Below, one piece after another: positions 26,526-37,400 of a stretch of 64,000 nucleotides of DNA (positions within the stretch are counted from its first letter, which is position 1; each line of letters begins with the position of its first letter). Source of the DNA: Undibacterium parvum (GTDB taxonomy: Bacteria > Pseudomonadota > Gammaproteobacteria > Burkholderiales > Burkholderiaceae_D); the NCBI RefSeq assembly GCF_003955735.1, contig NZ_CP034464.1, positions 1,612,001 through 1,676,000 on the forward strand, written 5' to 3'. The notes beneath the pieces are model-generated. The model saw only the letters and a program-made list of their open reading frames with translations. It was not told where the DNA came from and made no database searches. Position numbers and translations under genes: made by a program.

Positions 26526-26891
26526 TTACAGCAAATAAGCGCTAGTCTTAGCCGCAATTTGCGGCTGGGTATTCTGATTATTATGCAGAGCGGATAAGGG
26601 CAATTGCTTGTCACGGGGAACATCCCCGTCGGCCATCAGAGATAAATAGCGCAGGCAACAGACCCGCAAAAACGAAGAGAAATTTTCTATCTGACCGCGG
26701 TAGGCAATCAACTCATCATGCAACTTAGCGATCAATTGATTGGTGTTCATGCCATCGCGTTCGGCTACTTCTTGCAGTACCTGCCAGAACAGTTGCTCCA
26801 GTCGGATAGAAGTGACCACACCATGCAGGCGTAGCGAGCGGGCTTTGGCCTGGTACAGCGCAGGATCCGCTTTGACGAAAATATCGCACAT
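26526..26891 (-). CDS. Ribbon-helix-helix domain protein
   Basis: 121 aa from ATG at 26891, with AGGAGTTCTT directly upstream on the minus strand. SLRLHGVVTSIRLEQLFWQ is the strand-helix part and RDGMNTNQLIAKLHDEL the second helix, fitting the RHH_4 (PF13467) domain. A C-terminal segment (FSSFLRVCCLRYLSLMADG) is common in these proteins. It probably binds DNA; the target is unknown. Confidence 0.75.
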   Translation of the reverse strand: MCDIFVKADPALYQAKARSLRLHGVVTSIRLEQLFWQVLQEVAERDGMNTNQLIAKLHDELIAYRGQIENFSSFLRVCCLRYLSLMADGDVPRDKQLPLSALHNNQNTQPQIAAKTSAYLL

Positions 26892-26971
26892 AAGAACTCC
26901 TAAGGGAAGAACCGGCGGCACAGCCTGCGTAGGCTTTGCCGCTGTCATTATACCTTTGGATGTTTGGTTTT

Positions 26972-27553
26972 TTACAAGGAAATCCTGGTGCCTAGCAGGG
27001 TCAGAAATTGTGCCATCCAGGCTGGATGTGCAGGCCAGGCTGGCGCGGTGACAAAGTTTTTGTCCGTCACCGCCTCGGTAACTGCGATCTCGGCATAATG
27101 CCCGCCAGCCAGCTCGACTTCAGGTTTGCAAGCTGGATAGGCGGAGCAACGCACCCCTTCCAGCACCTTGGCGGCCGCCAAAATTTGTGCCCCATGGCAG
27201 ACTGCCGCTATCGGTTTTTTTGCCTGCGCGAAATGCTGCACCATACTGATCACCGTTGGATTCAGACGTAAATATTCTGGGGCGCGCCCACCAGGTATCA
27301 CTAAAGCATCGTAATTGCTGGCATCCACACCGGCAAAATCATGGGTGATGCCGAAGCGATGGCCAGGTTTTTCAGTATAGGTTTGCTGCCCTTCAAAATC
27401 ATGAATCGCGGTCATCACATAATCGCCCGCTTTTTTGTCAGGGCACACTGCATGCACCTCGTGCCCGACTGCCAGCAAAGTCTGAAACGGCACCATCGCC
27501 TCATAATCCTCAACGAAATCGCCAACCAACATAAGTATTTTTTTAGCCGCCAT
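26972..27553 (-). CDS. DJ-1/PfpI family protein
   Basis: 193 aa. The nucleophile elbow is AAVCHGAQ (Cys in the CHG motif). The N-terminal [20 protein letters not shown] and the [20 protein letters not shown] acidic segment are typical of PfpI/YhbO-like proteins, which act as proteases, glyoxalases or deglycases. AGGAGA precedes the ATG on the minus strand. It is a single gene with a long (588 bp) upstream region shared with the TonB receptor. Confidence 0.88.
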   Translation of the reverse strand: MAAKKILMLVGDFVEDYEAMVPFQTLLAVGHEVHAVCPDKKAGDYVMTAIHDFEGQQTYTEKPGHRFGITHDFAGVDASNYDALVIPGGRAPEYLRLNPTVISMVQHFAQAKKPIAAVCHGAQILAAAKVLEGVRCSAYPACKPEVELAGGHYAEIAVTEAVTDKNFVTAPAWPAHPAWMAQFLTLLGTRISL

Positions 27554-28141
27554 GATGTCTCCTAAATGTGATGAACAGTGGACTTATATTGTTGCCGCAT
27601 TTTTGAGCGGGCGGGTAATCATGGCTTACTACATTTGCACGTCGATTTGCGGGGGGGCGTAAAGTAGATTTCAAAACCGCATATCGAAATTATTACGAAA
27701 CCGATAGGTCAAAAAAAATAGAAAATACTGGAAACACCTAGATAACAAGCACATCTTTGCTCGGTAGCGAAAATTTCTATCGATACTTCAAGCCGTATGT
27801 GGCCTTACAGTGTGTTACATAAAAACATCATAAAAATATATGCAAATAGCAATTTTCAGAATATTTCACTGGCGATTTAAAAAAAACAAAATTAAATTTA
27901 AATTTGAAAAATAGTTTTCATAATTATTTTTGGTTTTGACAAATATACCTTCATAATTATTCCATTCTCCGCGAGCATGTTTTCAGCCTAAGCGTTCTCT
28001 CATGAGAGCCTTGCCAGTAAAGCACGTAAATTAAGCAATATTTGTTTTTACAGCGCCGTAACTTCGAGCACTGCAATAGGCATACGCAGAGATAATCCAT
28101 TTAAATTTAAGCACCGCTTAATCAATTACTTAGGAATAAAG
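27554..28141. other. A+T-rich intergenic region between the PfpI gene and the TonB receptor gene
   Basis: 588 bp without a supported gene. It becomes very A+T-rich from about 27,820 to 27,960 (runs such as TTAAATTTAAATTTG) and contains TTGACA at 27936-27941, about 200 bp before the receptor start. No Fur-type box could be assigned with confidence. Confidence 0.5.
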
Positions 28142-30886
28142 ATGAGACTTCAGGAAAAAATAGGTGTTCGTTCAGTGCGTCTGGCACTCGGTGTGTTGGC
28201 TGGCTCTTTATTCATTGCAGGCCAAGCCATGGCGCAAGAACAAGTTCAACGCGTCGAAATTACCGGTTCAAGTATCAAACGCATCGCGGTAGAAGGTGCT
28301 TTACCGGTACAACGTGTTTCTGCTGAAGCAATTGCCCGCTCTGGTGCGACCAGCGTATCGGAATTAATGCAATCTCTACCTGCGATGCAAGGTTTTACTA
28401 TCACAGCCACGGCAGCTGGTAGTAATTCAGGTGGTAACGTCGGTGCCTCCATCCATGACATCGGCACTGCTTACACACTTGTGTTGCTCAATGGCCGTCG
28501 CATGGCACCACAAGGCTCGGGCAGTGCGGTCAATCTGAATGCAATTCCACTGAGTGCGATTGAACGGATAGAAATTTTAACTGACGGTGCTGGTGCTTTG
28601 TACGGCTCAGATGCGATTGCTGGCGTAATTAACTTCATCATGAAGAAAAATCAGCAAGGTGGTACGGCTGAGGCTGTATTCAATGCACCGCAAGCCAGTG
28701 GCGGCGGGAAATTTTGGAATGTCAATGCTAGCTATGGTTTCGGCAATTTAGACGAAAATGGCTACAACGTTTTGGCCTCGTTCCGTCATGACGAACAGAC
28801 ACAGATGAAAGCGACCGATCGTGAATTTGCCAAAACGGCCTATGTGCCATTCAGCAAAAACGGTACCAACTATGTCTACGATCGCACCAGCACTGCCACA
28901 GTACCGGCCAACGTTGCAGTGACATTTACCGGTGGACTGCCTGCAATCGGTTTTAGCCCCTACCTGAAAAAGAATGGTTCCTGTCCAGAGCGTAACTTTA
29001 TAAGTTTGAACAATACTGCTACCACGCAAAATTGCGCCTTCGATTTCGCATCCACTGTAGAAATCGTACCTGAAGCTAAACGTGACAGTTTGTTCACTAA
29101 AGGTAGCTTGAAAGTCGGCAGTGACACCAAATTATTTGCAGATGTCGCTATTTCACGTTATGACCTGACCGCACGTATTGCCCCAAATACTGCACCGTTC
29201 ACAATACTCAAAGGCTCAGCCTACTATAACGACAATGTCTTGCCATGGTTAACCCCAGCTCAGGCAGCAAATACCAAGACTATGTCTGGTAACTACAGAA
29301 CCTATGACTGGGGTACGCGTGACAGCAACACGATCACAGACTCTACGCATTTGGTATTGAGTGGCGAAACTAATTTGGCTGGTTGGGATCTCAAAAGCGG
29401 TTTGACTTTATCCAAAAATGCCATCAACGAGTCTTATGTTGGTGGTTACGCATTAGCTACAGAATTTAAGAGCATGCTGGCAAATCGTTCCTTTGATCCA
29501 TTTGCACCTATCGGCAAACAATCTGCAGAAACCATGGCATTAATCAAAGGCTCACTATTTAATGGTTCAATACGCACTGCGTCGACGACCTTAAAGGGTT
29601 TTGACATAGGCGGATCACGTGAACTATTTGATCTGCCAGGCGGCAAGGCCGGCATAGGTATCGGTGCCGATTATCGTGAATACCATTACGAGCAGACACC
29701 TTCGGCAGCGGCATTGGCGGGTTTAATCTATAACTTTAACGCCAGCCCAGCCTACGATATGACCCGTTCAAACCAAGGCTTTTACAGTGAACTGGTTGCA
29801 CCTGTCACAAAAGACTTGGAGTTAACAGCTTCAGCTCGCTTTGACAGCTTCACGGCTATTAAAAACGCGATAGCAAATCGCGATATGGGTGAAAAACAAA
29901 GCGCTGGCACTTATAAATTATCCATGCGCTATCAACCAACTCAAGCAGTGCTGTTGCGCGGTTCTTATGGCACAGGCTTCAAGGCTCCGACCATGCTGGA
30001 AATTGGTCAACCATTGGTAAACAATGGTTTCACAGCTAGCGCCTACGAATGTCCGATTGCTAGCGCCGATTACTGCCGTCCTGGTAAGTCACAATACAAC
30101 CAGATCGCTGGTGGTAATGAAAACCTCAAACCTGAAACTTCGAAGCAATACACTATAGGTTTCCGTATTGAACCTATCCAAAACTTCTCGTTTGGTTTGG
30201 ATTTGTGGGATGTACAGATGCGCAATCAGGTTTCGCAAGTAAGTGAGAAGCAAGCGTTTGCCGACCCTGTAAAATTCCGTGATTTGTTCACTACGTATAC
30301 AGAACCAGCAACGGGAAACACTTACTGGGCCTTTAAGTCTCTGTCAGTCAATATTGGTAAATCGCACAATCGTGGTATCGACTGGGATATGACTGGACGT
30401 CAGAAATTTGATTTTGGTACTTTGACTGGAAACCTGGCAGGCACCTACCTGATAAAATCTGATTACACCGCTCCAGGTACCGATAATGTCTGGGAAAACA
30501 GTATGGATAAATACGGCATCAACGATGCGGTATCATTCAGCAATCTGTTTAAATTCACAGGTTCATTGGAAACCGGTGCGCTCACCAATACTCTGACTGT
30601 TAGCTATCGCAATGGCTATCAAGATGCAGAGACCAGTGTTCGCAATCTAAGCACAAATCTGAATGAAACTCTGCGTCTGGACGTGCCTTCTTACACTACG
30701 GTTGACTGGCAAGGTATATACAACCTCAACAAAGCGGTGACAATTCGCGCTGGTGTAAAGAACATTTTCAATGTTGCTCCACCATTGTCTTTGCGCGCCT
30801 CGTCCGGCCACCAAGTTGGATTTGATCCACGTTACGCAGATCCAACTTTGCGTTCCTTCTACATGGCAGGTAGCTACAAGTTCTAA
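28142..30886 (+). CDS. TonB-dependent outer-membrane receptor
   Basis: 914 aa. The signal peptide is cleaved near GQAMA/QEQ. A TonB-box-like VQRVEITGSSIKR follows. The plug domain at about residues 50-170 has SVSELMQSLPAMQGF, VLLNGRRMAPQGSG and IERIEILTDGAGALYGSDAI. The beta-barrel ends in SFYMAGSYKF with the C-terminal Phe required for barrel insertion. There is no N-terminal STN domain, so no anti-sigma signalling. The ligand is unknown; receptors of this subtype (VEITGSxIKR start) often take up polymers or peptides. No transporter partner is adjacent. The terminator at 30914 shows it is monocistronic. Confidence 0.92.
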   Translation: MRLQEKIGVRSVRLALGVLAGSLFIAGQAMAQEQVQRVEITGSSIKRIAVEGALPVQRVSAEAIARSGATSVSELMQSLPAMQGFTITATAAGSNSGGNVGASIHDIGTAYTLVLLNGRRMAPQGSGSAVNLNAIPLSAIERIEILTDGAGALYGSDAIAGVINFIMKKNQQGGTAEAVFNAPQASGGGKFWNVNASYGFGNLDENGYNVLASFRHDEQTQMKATDREFAKTAYVPFSKNGTNYVYDRTSTATVPANVAVTFTGGLPAIGFSPYLKKNGSCPERNFISLNNTATTQNCAFDFASTVEIVPEAKRDSLFTKGSLKVGSDTKLFADVAISRYDLTARIAPNTAPFTILKGSAYYNDNVLPWLTPAQAANTKTMSGNYRTYDWGTRDSNTITDSTHLVLSGETNLAGWDLKSGLTLSKNAINESYVGGYALATEFKSMLANRSFDPFAPIGKQSAETMALIKGSLFNGSIRTASTTLKGFDIGGSRELFDLPGGKAGIGIGADYREYHYEQTPSAAALAGLIYNFNASPAYDMTRSNQGFYSELVAPVTKDLELTASARFDSFTAIKNAIANRDMGEKQSAGTYKLSMRYQPTQAVLLRGSYGTGFKAPTMLEIGQPLVNNGFTASAYECPIASADYCRPGKSQYNQIAGGNENLKPETSKQYTIGFRIEPIQNFSFGLDLWDVQMRNQVSQVSEKQAFADPVKFRDLFTTYTEPATGNTYWAFKSLSVNIGKSHNRGIDWDMTGRQKFDFGTLTGNLAGTYLIKSDYTAPGTDNVWENSMDKYGINDAVSFSNLFKFTGSLETGALTNTLTVSYRNGYQDAETSVRNLSTNLNETLRLDVPSYTTVDWQGIYNLNKAVTIRAGVKNIFNVAPPLSLRASSGHQVGFDPRYADPTLRSFYMAGSYKF

Positions 30887-30913
30887 GATAGTCTGTTGAT
30901 GTAAATAACTAAT

Positions 30914-30947
30914 AAAAACCGCCTTGTTTTCGCAAGGCGTTTTTTTA
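30914..30947 (+). terminator. Rho-independent terminator after the TonB receptor
   Basis: CGCCTTG (30920-30926), TTTTCG loop, CAAGGCG (30933-30939) and a run of seven T, with an A-run before it. Confidence 0.88.
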
Positions 30948-31006
30948 TGTAGAAATACGGAGTGCAAGGATTTCTATTTCCTTTTATTTGCAAAAATTAG
31001 CATGAC

Positions 31007-31798
31007 TCAATCCTTCTCAAACAAATTACCCAAACCACCCAACACCGAGCCTTGTTCTCCACCGTGGCTGCCACCTACTTTTGAGGCGCCGACGATGCGG
31101 TTGGCCAGGCGCGCCAATGGTAGGGATTGCAGCCAAATCTTGCCGGGGCCGCGCAAGGTGGTGAAGAACATGCCTTCGCCGCCGAACAAAGCTGTTTTGA
31201 CCCCGCCAACATACTGGATATCGAAATCTATGCTGCTACTAAACGCCACCACGCAGCCGGTATCGACGCGCAGTGTCTGCCCGGCTTCCAGTGTTTTCTC
31301 TATGATGGCGCCGCCGGCATGGATGAAGGCCAGGCCGTCGCCTTCCAGTTTTTGCAAGATAAAACCTTCACCACCGAAGAAGCCCGCGCCTAGCTTTTTC
31401 TGGAAGGCGATACCTAGCGAAACGCCCTTAGCTGCGCACAGGAAGGCATCTTTCTGGCACAGTAAAGTGCCACCCATATCGCCCAGATGTACAGGGATAA
31501 TTTTGCCTGGATAAGCCGCGCCAAACGCCACTTTACGTTTGCGATGACCGCCATTCATGAACACGGTGGTGAATACCGATTCGCCCGTCACCAGACGTTT
31601 TCCTGCTCCCATCAATTTTCCCAATAAGCCGCTTTGTGAGGCAGAGCCATCGCCGAAGATGGTTTCCATCTGTATCTCGTCTTCCATATAAAACATAGCG
31701 CCAGCCTCTCCTACGACAGCTTCGTTAGGGTCGAGCTCGATCTCGACGAATTGCATGTCGTCGCCGAAAATTTGGTAATCAATTACGTCCATGGCCAT
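31007..31798 (-). CDS. TIGR00266 / AIM24 family protein
   Basis: 263 aa, glycine-rich beta-sheet protein. [20 protein letters not shown], the [20 protein letters not shown] stretch, and repeated GGxIIEK / [16 protein letters not shown] elements are typical of the AIM24/TIGR00266 family. Bacterial function is unknown; mitochondrial Aim24 is needed for inner-membrane organisation. AGGAACAGATC precedes ATG 31798 (a second ATG is two codons on). Confidence 0.87.
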   Translation of the reverse strand: MAMDVIDYQIFGDDMQFVEIELDPNEAVVGEAGAMFYMEDEIQMETIFGDGSASQSGLLGKLMGAGKRLVTGESVFTTVFMNGGHRKRKVAFGAAYPGKIIPVHLGDMGGTLLCQKDAFLCAAKGVSLGIAFQKKLGAGFFGGEGFILQKLEGDGLAFIHAGGAIIEKTLEAGQTLRVDTGCVVAFSSSIDFDIQYVGGVKTALFGGEGMFFTTLRGPGKIWLQSLPLARLANRIVGASKVGGSHGGEQGSVLGGLGNLFEKD

Positions 31799-32000
31799 GA
31801 TCTGTTCCTGAAAGATAAATTAAAATTCTGAAGAAATTGTTGAGCGGCCTTGCGGCGAAGATGCGTGGCTATTTTAGCGGGAAGGCGCGCCTCACGGAAT
31901 GCCAAGAGGGTGGTAATATTTTTAAAAAAATACCGATAAATCCCGAAAACCTTGCAAGGTTTTTTATGCGCTACGGCATGAGTGACAGATTAAATGGCCG

Positions 32001-32034
32001 AAAAAAAACAGTGCAAAACTTGAGTTTTGCACTG
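32001..32034 (-). terminator. Rho-independent terminator of the PilT-like gene
   Basis: CAGTGCAAAACT and AGTTTTGCACTG (32009-32034) form a perfect 12-bp stem. Read on the minus strand it is followed by eight T, and it lies 39 bp after the stop of the ATPase gene. Confidence 0.9.
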
Positions 32035-32072
32035 CCTGTAAAGATTGCTTCTTGCATTACTAGTCGAGGTGT

Positions 32073-33212
32073 TTATTTTCGCTTTACATCCATAAATCCA
32101 ATTCTATCGGTAGTCGCATTTCTGGCGTCATCAACGCTGATTTTTTTCTCGTGTAACAGCAAATTAAGTGCCGCATTCATAGAGAAACAACCGGGATTGG
32201 CCTTGGCCGCCTCGCCATCCATCAAAGCACGTATGCCAGCAATGCCATTACTCTCTATCATCTTGACGACTTCGGGATTCGAGGTCAGGCATTCGGTCGC
32301 CAGATAATAACGATCGCCAGCCAGAGACGGTAATAAGGCCTGGCACAAGACGCCGCGCAAGGCTTGTGCCAGCGCTTGCGCCTGGGGTTCGCCATTGCCT
32401 AATAAGCGCAACATCTTTTGCAAACCCAGCTCAGTTGAACGCGCATGCAGCGAGGCCAATACCAATGGACCAGACTCGGCCAGTGCCAGCGCCTCCTGTG
32501 CGGTCTGGGCATCGCGGATTTCGCCGATCACGATCACATCAGGACGTTCACGCAAGGCATCCAGCGCACCGAGGTAATAACTTTCTACGTCACCGTCAAA
32601 ACCGACTTCGCGTTGCGTGATGATGCATTTGCGTTGCGGTATCAGGGTCTCGACCGGGTCTTCTATCGTGATGATATGGCCGGAGCGGGTCTGGTTGATC
32701 TGGTCTACCATAGAAGCGATGGTGGTCGACTTACCCTGACAGGTGTCGCCTATGATCAAAACCAGGCCACTGGTGAGCTTGGCAAAATCTTGTTCACATT
32801 GGCGTAAGCCGAGTTGGCTCAAAGCCACGGGCTCTTTGGGGAAGCGCCGTATCACGCAACCGAGGCGTTTTTTGCCTTGAAAGGTAAAGCAGTTAGCGCG
32901 TATGCGTGCGGTATTGAGATCGATAGAGCGGTCAAACGCGCGATCTTGTATGCGTTCGAACCAGTTCGGCTCTATCACCTCGAAAAACTCTTCCAATTCT
33001 TCTTTGGTAATCGGAGAATCCGAAACCGCCACCAAGCCTTTGGGTTGGCGCAGCATGATAGGGCTATTCTGATGAATCAGAATGTCACTGAAACTGAGCC
33101 GCGAATTGAGCAAATGCAAAATTTGTTCGACCAAAGTGCCGAACACCGGATGGTCTTCATTTTCTATATACGACAGGGTGCGGATTTGTGAGGACAGGTG
33201 CGCTTCCATCAT
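32073..33212 (-). CDS. PilT/PilU-type secretion ATPase (orphan)
   Basis: 379 aa, GspE/PilT superfamily. Walker A is GDTCQGKST (about residues 154-162; it fits GxxxxGK[ST] but differs from the usual GPTGSGKST). The Asp box is IITIEDPVE, Walker B VIVIGEIRDAQTAQEA, and the His box LASLHARSTELGLQKML. Family members retract type IV pili by hexameric ATP hydrolysis at the inner membrane. No pilus gene is adjacent and the motifs are diverged, so it may be a PilU-like accessory motor. MMEAH: both ATGs are possible starts. Confidence 0.85.
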   Translation of the reverse strand: MMEAHLSSQIRTLSYIENEDHPVFGTLVEQILHLLNSRLSFSDILIHQNSPIMLRQPKGLVAVSDSPITKEELEEFFEVIEPNWFERIQDRAFDRSIDLNTARIRANCFTFQGKKRLGCVIRRFPKEPVALSQLGLRQCEQDFAKLTSGLVLIIGDTCQGKSTTIASMVDQINQTRSGHIITIEDPVETLIPQRKCIITQREVGFDGDVESYYLGALDALRERPDVIVIGEIRDAQTAQEALALAESGPLVLASLHARSTELGLQKMLRLLGNGEPQAQALAQALRGVLCQALLPSLAGDRYYLATECLTSNPEVVKMIESNGIAGIRALMDGEAAKANPGCFSMNAALNLLLHEKKISVDDARNATTDRIGFMDVKRK

Positions 33213-33304
33213 TCTTTGATCTCGTAGTTAGTACAGATAGCTGATTATAAGCTCAGTACATTTGCGCTGGGGAAAGAATCTGCATTTTGTCGTTTTCAGC
33301 ATAA

Positions 33305-33715
33305 AAACCAGGGGTAAATTCAGTAGGATGTAAAAATTTTGCTGATTCAGGCGATCCTTTTTTGCAGCGCTATCTGCCGTTTTGGCTAGCAAATCTGATC
33401 GAAGATCTCTTGATTATCTTATTGCCCTTGTTTCAGATAATGCCAAAGGTATACAAGCACATCATCAAACGCGATTTAATAGCTTGGTATGGTGAGATTA
33501 AATTACTCGAAGACGAAGTTTGGGAGAACTATCCGCCTGAGCCGGAGCAGTTTCAGGCCTGGATGAAGGAAATTGAAGAAATCGCTGCCCGAGTGAATCA
33601 ATTAGAGATGCCGCAAAGCCACTTTAACGAAATCTATATTCTCAAGCAATCTAACGGTATCGTCAGAGAGCGCATACTTTTAAAACATGCGGAGTCAGGA
33701 GCTAGGACCAGCTAA
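33305..33715 (+). pseudogene. Remnant of a TAXI-family TRAP transporter solute receptor (C-terminal end only)
   Basis: After a stop at 33302 the frame is open and reads through FADSGDPFLQRYLPFWLANL, a hydrophobic helix (LLIILLPLFQIMPKVYKHI), and WYGEIKLLEDEVW. I recognise this as the C-terminal membrane-anchored tail of TAXI TRAP receptors (about 100 of ~450 residues). There is no upstream receptor domain: the PilT-like gene starts 90 bp to the left on the other strand. A TTG at 33362 could start a 117-aa peptide, so the remnant may still be expressed. Family assignment is from memory of the tail motif. Confidence 0.6.
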
Positions 33716-33722
33716 GCAATCA

Positions 33723-34148
33723 CTACCGAGTACGGGCGCCACGCGCCTGGCCCTTGCCTTTAGGAATATCACGTGCCACCCTTTGACGCAGACGCTGCAA
33801 GGCATCAAAAGCGGCATTGAAATCTGCCTCGGAATTGACACAAAAGCGGACCTGATCGCGGAGATTTTTTGCCTGGCCATGAATTTCGCAAAAAAATTCG
33901 GCTTTTTCAGAGAAATTGAAGGCTTCCCTGACACCGATGAAGAGTGTCGTGCCCAGACCTAGAAAGACCGCAATCTGGGTATATTCCAAAAAAGCGGCAG
34001 CAGTGGTGCCTACGCTGAGCAATAAACCACAAACGATTAGCAAAGAGCCCAAACGTCGGTTACGGACGTAGTTTTTCCATTGAAACACTTGGAAACTATC
34101 GATCTGATTCCAAAGTTCATCAGTTTTCGCTACGTGTGACATGCTCAT
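33723..34148 (-). CDS. Small two-transmembrane protein (SLATT/DUF4231-like, tentative)
   Basis: 141 aa. An N-terminal soluble helix (DELWNQIDSFQVFQWKNYV) and two adjacent hydrophobic helices (about residues 33-53 and 57-73) are followed by a cytosolic helical tail with FNFSEKAEFFCEIHGQAKNL and a basic C-terminus. The arrangement resembles SLATT-type 2TM proteins, which in other contexts are effectors of nucleotide-signal defence systems, but no SMODS or SLOG gene is adjacent. Function unknown. Confidence 0.55.
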   Translation of the reverse strand: MSMSHVAKTDELWNQIDSFQVFQWKNYVRNRRLGSLLIVCGLLLSVGTTAAAFLEYTQIAVFLGLGTTLFIGVREAFNFSEKAEFFCEIHGQAKNLRDQVRFCVNSEADFNAAFDALQRLRQRVARDIPKGKGQARGARTR

Positions 34149-34450
34149 TGAGGCCGAACCGCTTTCTGATTTCTGGGCAATACGATGGAGTATCCTGAGA
34201 TCACCTCAAAATAATCTCTGGATGACAGAATGCTGCGTGAAAAATAGATTTTATCGGATAAACAAGGACTATGCTGCAATTTTACCAAGTTTAACCATGC
34301 ATACAAGTCTGCAACTTCGATATAAAGAATGCATCTTAACACTCAAGTCACATTTAGCTGGTTTTGAAATTTATCCTGCGATTGCCTGAGATTCAGCGCT
34401 CATTCTTTGGGGCGGCGCCATGCAAAGCCCCCCCCACACACACTGCAATC
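34149..34450. other. Intergenic region without a supported gene
   Basis: About 300 bp between the 2TM gene and the PBP gene end. It holds a run of eight C followed by four AC repeats (34428-34443) and a GGGGC / GCCCC hairpin that may end the minus-strand PBP gene. No coding signal seen. Confidence 0.4.
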
Positions 34451-37400
34451 TCAATGCGAACAATGTGGCAAGGTAGCAGCCTCTGTTGGAGGCTCTATTA
34501 GCGACATCAAGCTCGGTGCCAATACCGTCAGCAGTTGCACAGGTAATGCGCTAGTGAAATCGTAGTCTTTGGCTTGTGGGCCGCGTACATAGGCCGTCAT
34601 GCTGCCAAAAAAACGTTCGCCTATGTTAAAGACAAAGGTCGCAGAGCGGTTCACATAGCGCGATTCGATTAAGCGCCCGCCAGCGCCGTAGACTTCAAAA
34701 CGCTGGTCGCCCGTGCCAGTCTTGCCGCCTACCGGTATATTTGTGCCATCCTTGCTAATAAACGCTGCGCGCGCGCGTCTGGCCGTACCCAAGGACACCA
34801 CTTCGCGCACCGCATCGGCCACCACACGTGCCACTTCAGGAGCTAAGACTTGCTCGCTGACTTCTTTTTGCCCGGGAATCAATAGAGTTTCGTAAGGTGT
34901 GCCACTGGCAAAATGCATGGAATTGAGGCGCTGATTAGGTTTGCGCAGACCACCATTCACGATGATGCCCATCAATTCAGCTAATGCCGCAGGTCTATCC
35001 GCTGAAGCCCCTAAAGCACTGGCATACGAGGGGGTTAGCGAGGCAAATGGATAACCCATGCGCTGCCATTGTCTATGAATTTCCAGAAAGCCTTCCACCT
35101 CCAGCAAACCTGCGATACGTTTATCTTGGGCATGTTTGCGGCTAGTTTTAAACAACCACTCATACACAATCTGACGCTCCTTGGCACTGGCCGCCACCAC
35201 TTCACTCAGGCTGGCCGTCTGATGCTGGCGCAAATAGCCGACCATCCACAGCTCTAACGGATGGATGGTAGCGAGATAGCCACGATCAGACAAAGACATA
35301 TTTTGCGCAGAATATTGTTCATACATTTTGGCGGCGCGCTCGCTACTGATTTCATTTTGCGAAGCTAAATTTTCATTCAGAAATCGCTCAAATTCCGCCA
35401 CCGTGGCATCAGCTGCAATGGTGCGATGAACATTCGCCAACCGCAACGCAGTTGGTCTTAGGCTAGACAATAGCAATTGTTCTGCTTCCTTAGCAGTCTT
35501 GCCCTTGTACTTGGCGTAGAAGCGGTGCAAAAACTCTCGTCCTTCGCGGTCGGCAAAACGACTCAGATATTCGGCACGACGCGGATCGTGCGCATCGGAC
35601 AGTAAACTGGCCGATGAACCCGGAGTCTGGAACATGTAAAAATGCACGACATCACGCATCAGGCGCACGAAGGGCAGATTGACAGAATGGCGCAGGGATT
35701 CACGCACACTCAGAATGCGACCATTATCTTCTTTCTTGAAATTACCAAAGTAATGCATGCCGCCGCCAGTAAAAAAACCTTCGCTGGTGCTGGCCGAGTA
35801 AGTGCGTTCCATTGCGGCATCGAGTAGCGCTGGCAAGTCTTTTGCGCCACGTCCTTGAAAGTAATCTAGAGCCCAGCGCGACAGGCGGTCTTTCGGATCA
35901 AGCACCACTTTGCCTAGCGCAGCAGCATCAAGAATGCTGTAACGCTGATGCAGTTGCGCCACGATGTCGAGGTAGGTAACCAGGGTGCGCAACTTGGCGG
36001 TAGAGCCCAGATCGAGTTTTGCACCGTCATTAATATCCAGCGGTTGATCATAATTATCCGTTTGCAGGCGCAAATAATTGGCGTGCTCTCCCTTCTCCAG
36101 CAAAGTGAAGCTATACACCACGTTGGCCGGGTCGCCATTACCCAACATCCCCTTGCCAGTCAGGCCGGCGGCCTTGGCGGCTTCCGGGTCGCGCAGATTA
36201 CGCAGCACATTGGTCACCGCTTCTTGCGCCTGCGCATCTAGGGTACTCACCACGCTCAAATCTAATCTATCCAGGCTATACAGACTAGAATCACCCAACA
36301 AACTGGCCAGATGGTTGCGCACCGCATTGCTGGCCTTGTGCGAGACGAAAGAATTATTTGCAGCAATGGCATTGCCGCCGCGCCCGACTGGCTGCAATTT
36401 AACTTGCAGCGCCGCGTCACGTAAAGTGGCGGGGATCACACCCGCCTGCGCTAGCAGACGCAGATGGCTATCGGTGAGTTGCTCCAGGTCCGCAGCGCCA
36501 GCGTCCAGATAATACGAAGGACGGCGCTGTGCGATAAACAGACTGAGCGCTTGTTTGTAAGCCAGCGCGCTGGCGGCACTTTCCAGCTGGCCTTTCAAGG
36601 CTAAATTAATCTCGGCAAAATCGCGGCCGTACCAGACCCACAAACCATCCCCGATACCATTGACTTCGCCATAGCCAGGTTTAGCCGACAAAGGTACAGA
36701 GTTGATGTAATCAACCACGATCTGACGTCGCACTTGCGTGGTATCTTCGCCGCCCTGATAGGCACGCAAAGAGGCTGACACCATCTGGTTAAATTTGTCG
36801 GTCAGTGAATTAGTGCGGCCTTCGGCTGAATGACGGTATTTTTCTATCTGGGTTGCCAAAGTGCTGCCACCGGCCGAACGATGGCCGCCGCCGATCACGT
36901 TCATCGATTTATCAAACACCGCCTTACTCAATCTATCCCACTCTATAGCCGGGTTGCGCTTGGGATAAGTGGGGTCGAGTAATTCACGATTTTCGATAAA
37001 CAACAAGCTATCGATCAAGACTTTGGGAGTCGCGTCAAAATTGGCATAGAAGCGTTCTGGGTAGCGCGCCGCAAATAAGGGCTGCTGGCGGCAATCGAGT
37101 ATGCTCAATCCCACCCCATTTTTTTCACGATAGGTCGCGAAGAAGCCGCGATCTGCCATCTCCACCATTTTAGGAGATATCTGAGCTTGCGCTGTGATCG
37201 TAAAATCCTTGGCTTGCAGCTTAGTCAAAAAATCCGGCAAATTTGCATAGCCCATACGCTCATCGTAAGGGCTGTCGTGCGGGAAACGGATTTTGTTGGC
37301 GGGACTAGCGCCAGCTTCGACTTTATATGTGAGTTGCGCGGCCAGCTTGGCAAAAAACTCTGCCTGTTTTTCGTAACTACGCGTCTCTTGCCAAACCCAC

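Noticed and set aside
33723..34148. SLATT-like 2TM protein as part of a defence system
   Set aside because: No SMODS, SLOG or nucleotidyltransferase partner is adjacent, so a defence role is not supported by context.
34141..34389. 82-codon plus-strand frame overlapping the start of the 2TM gene
   Set aside because: No motif, no ribosome-binding site, overlaps a better candidate on the other strand.
34428..34443. C8 and (AC)4 simple repeats as a phase-variation switch
   Set aside because: The tract lies downstream of the PBP stop codon and outside any promoter or coding region that I can identify.
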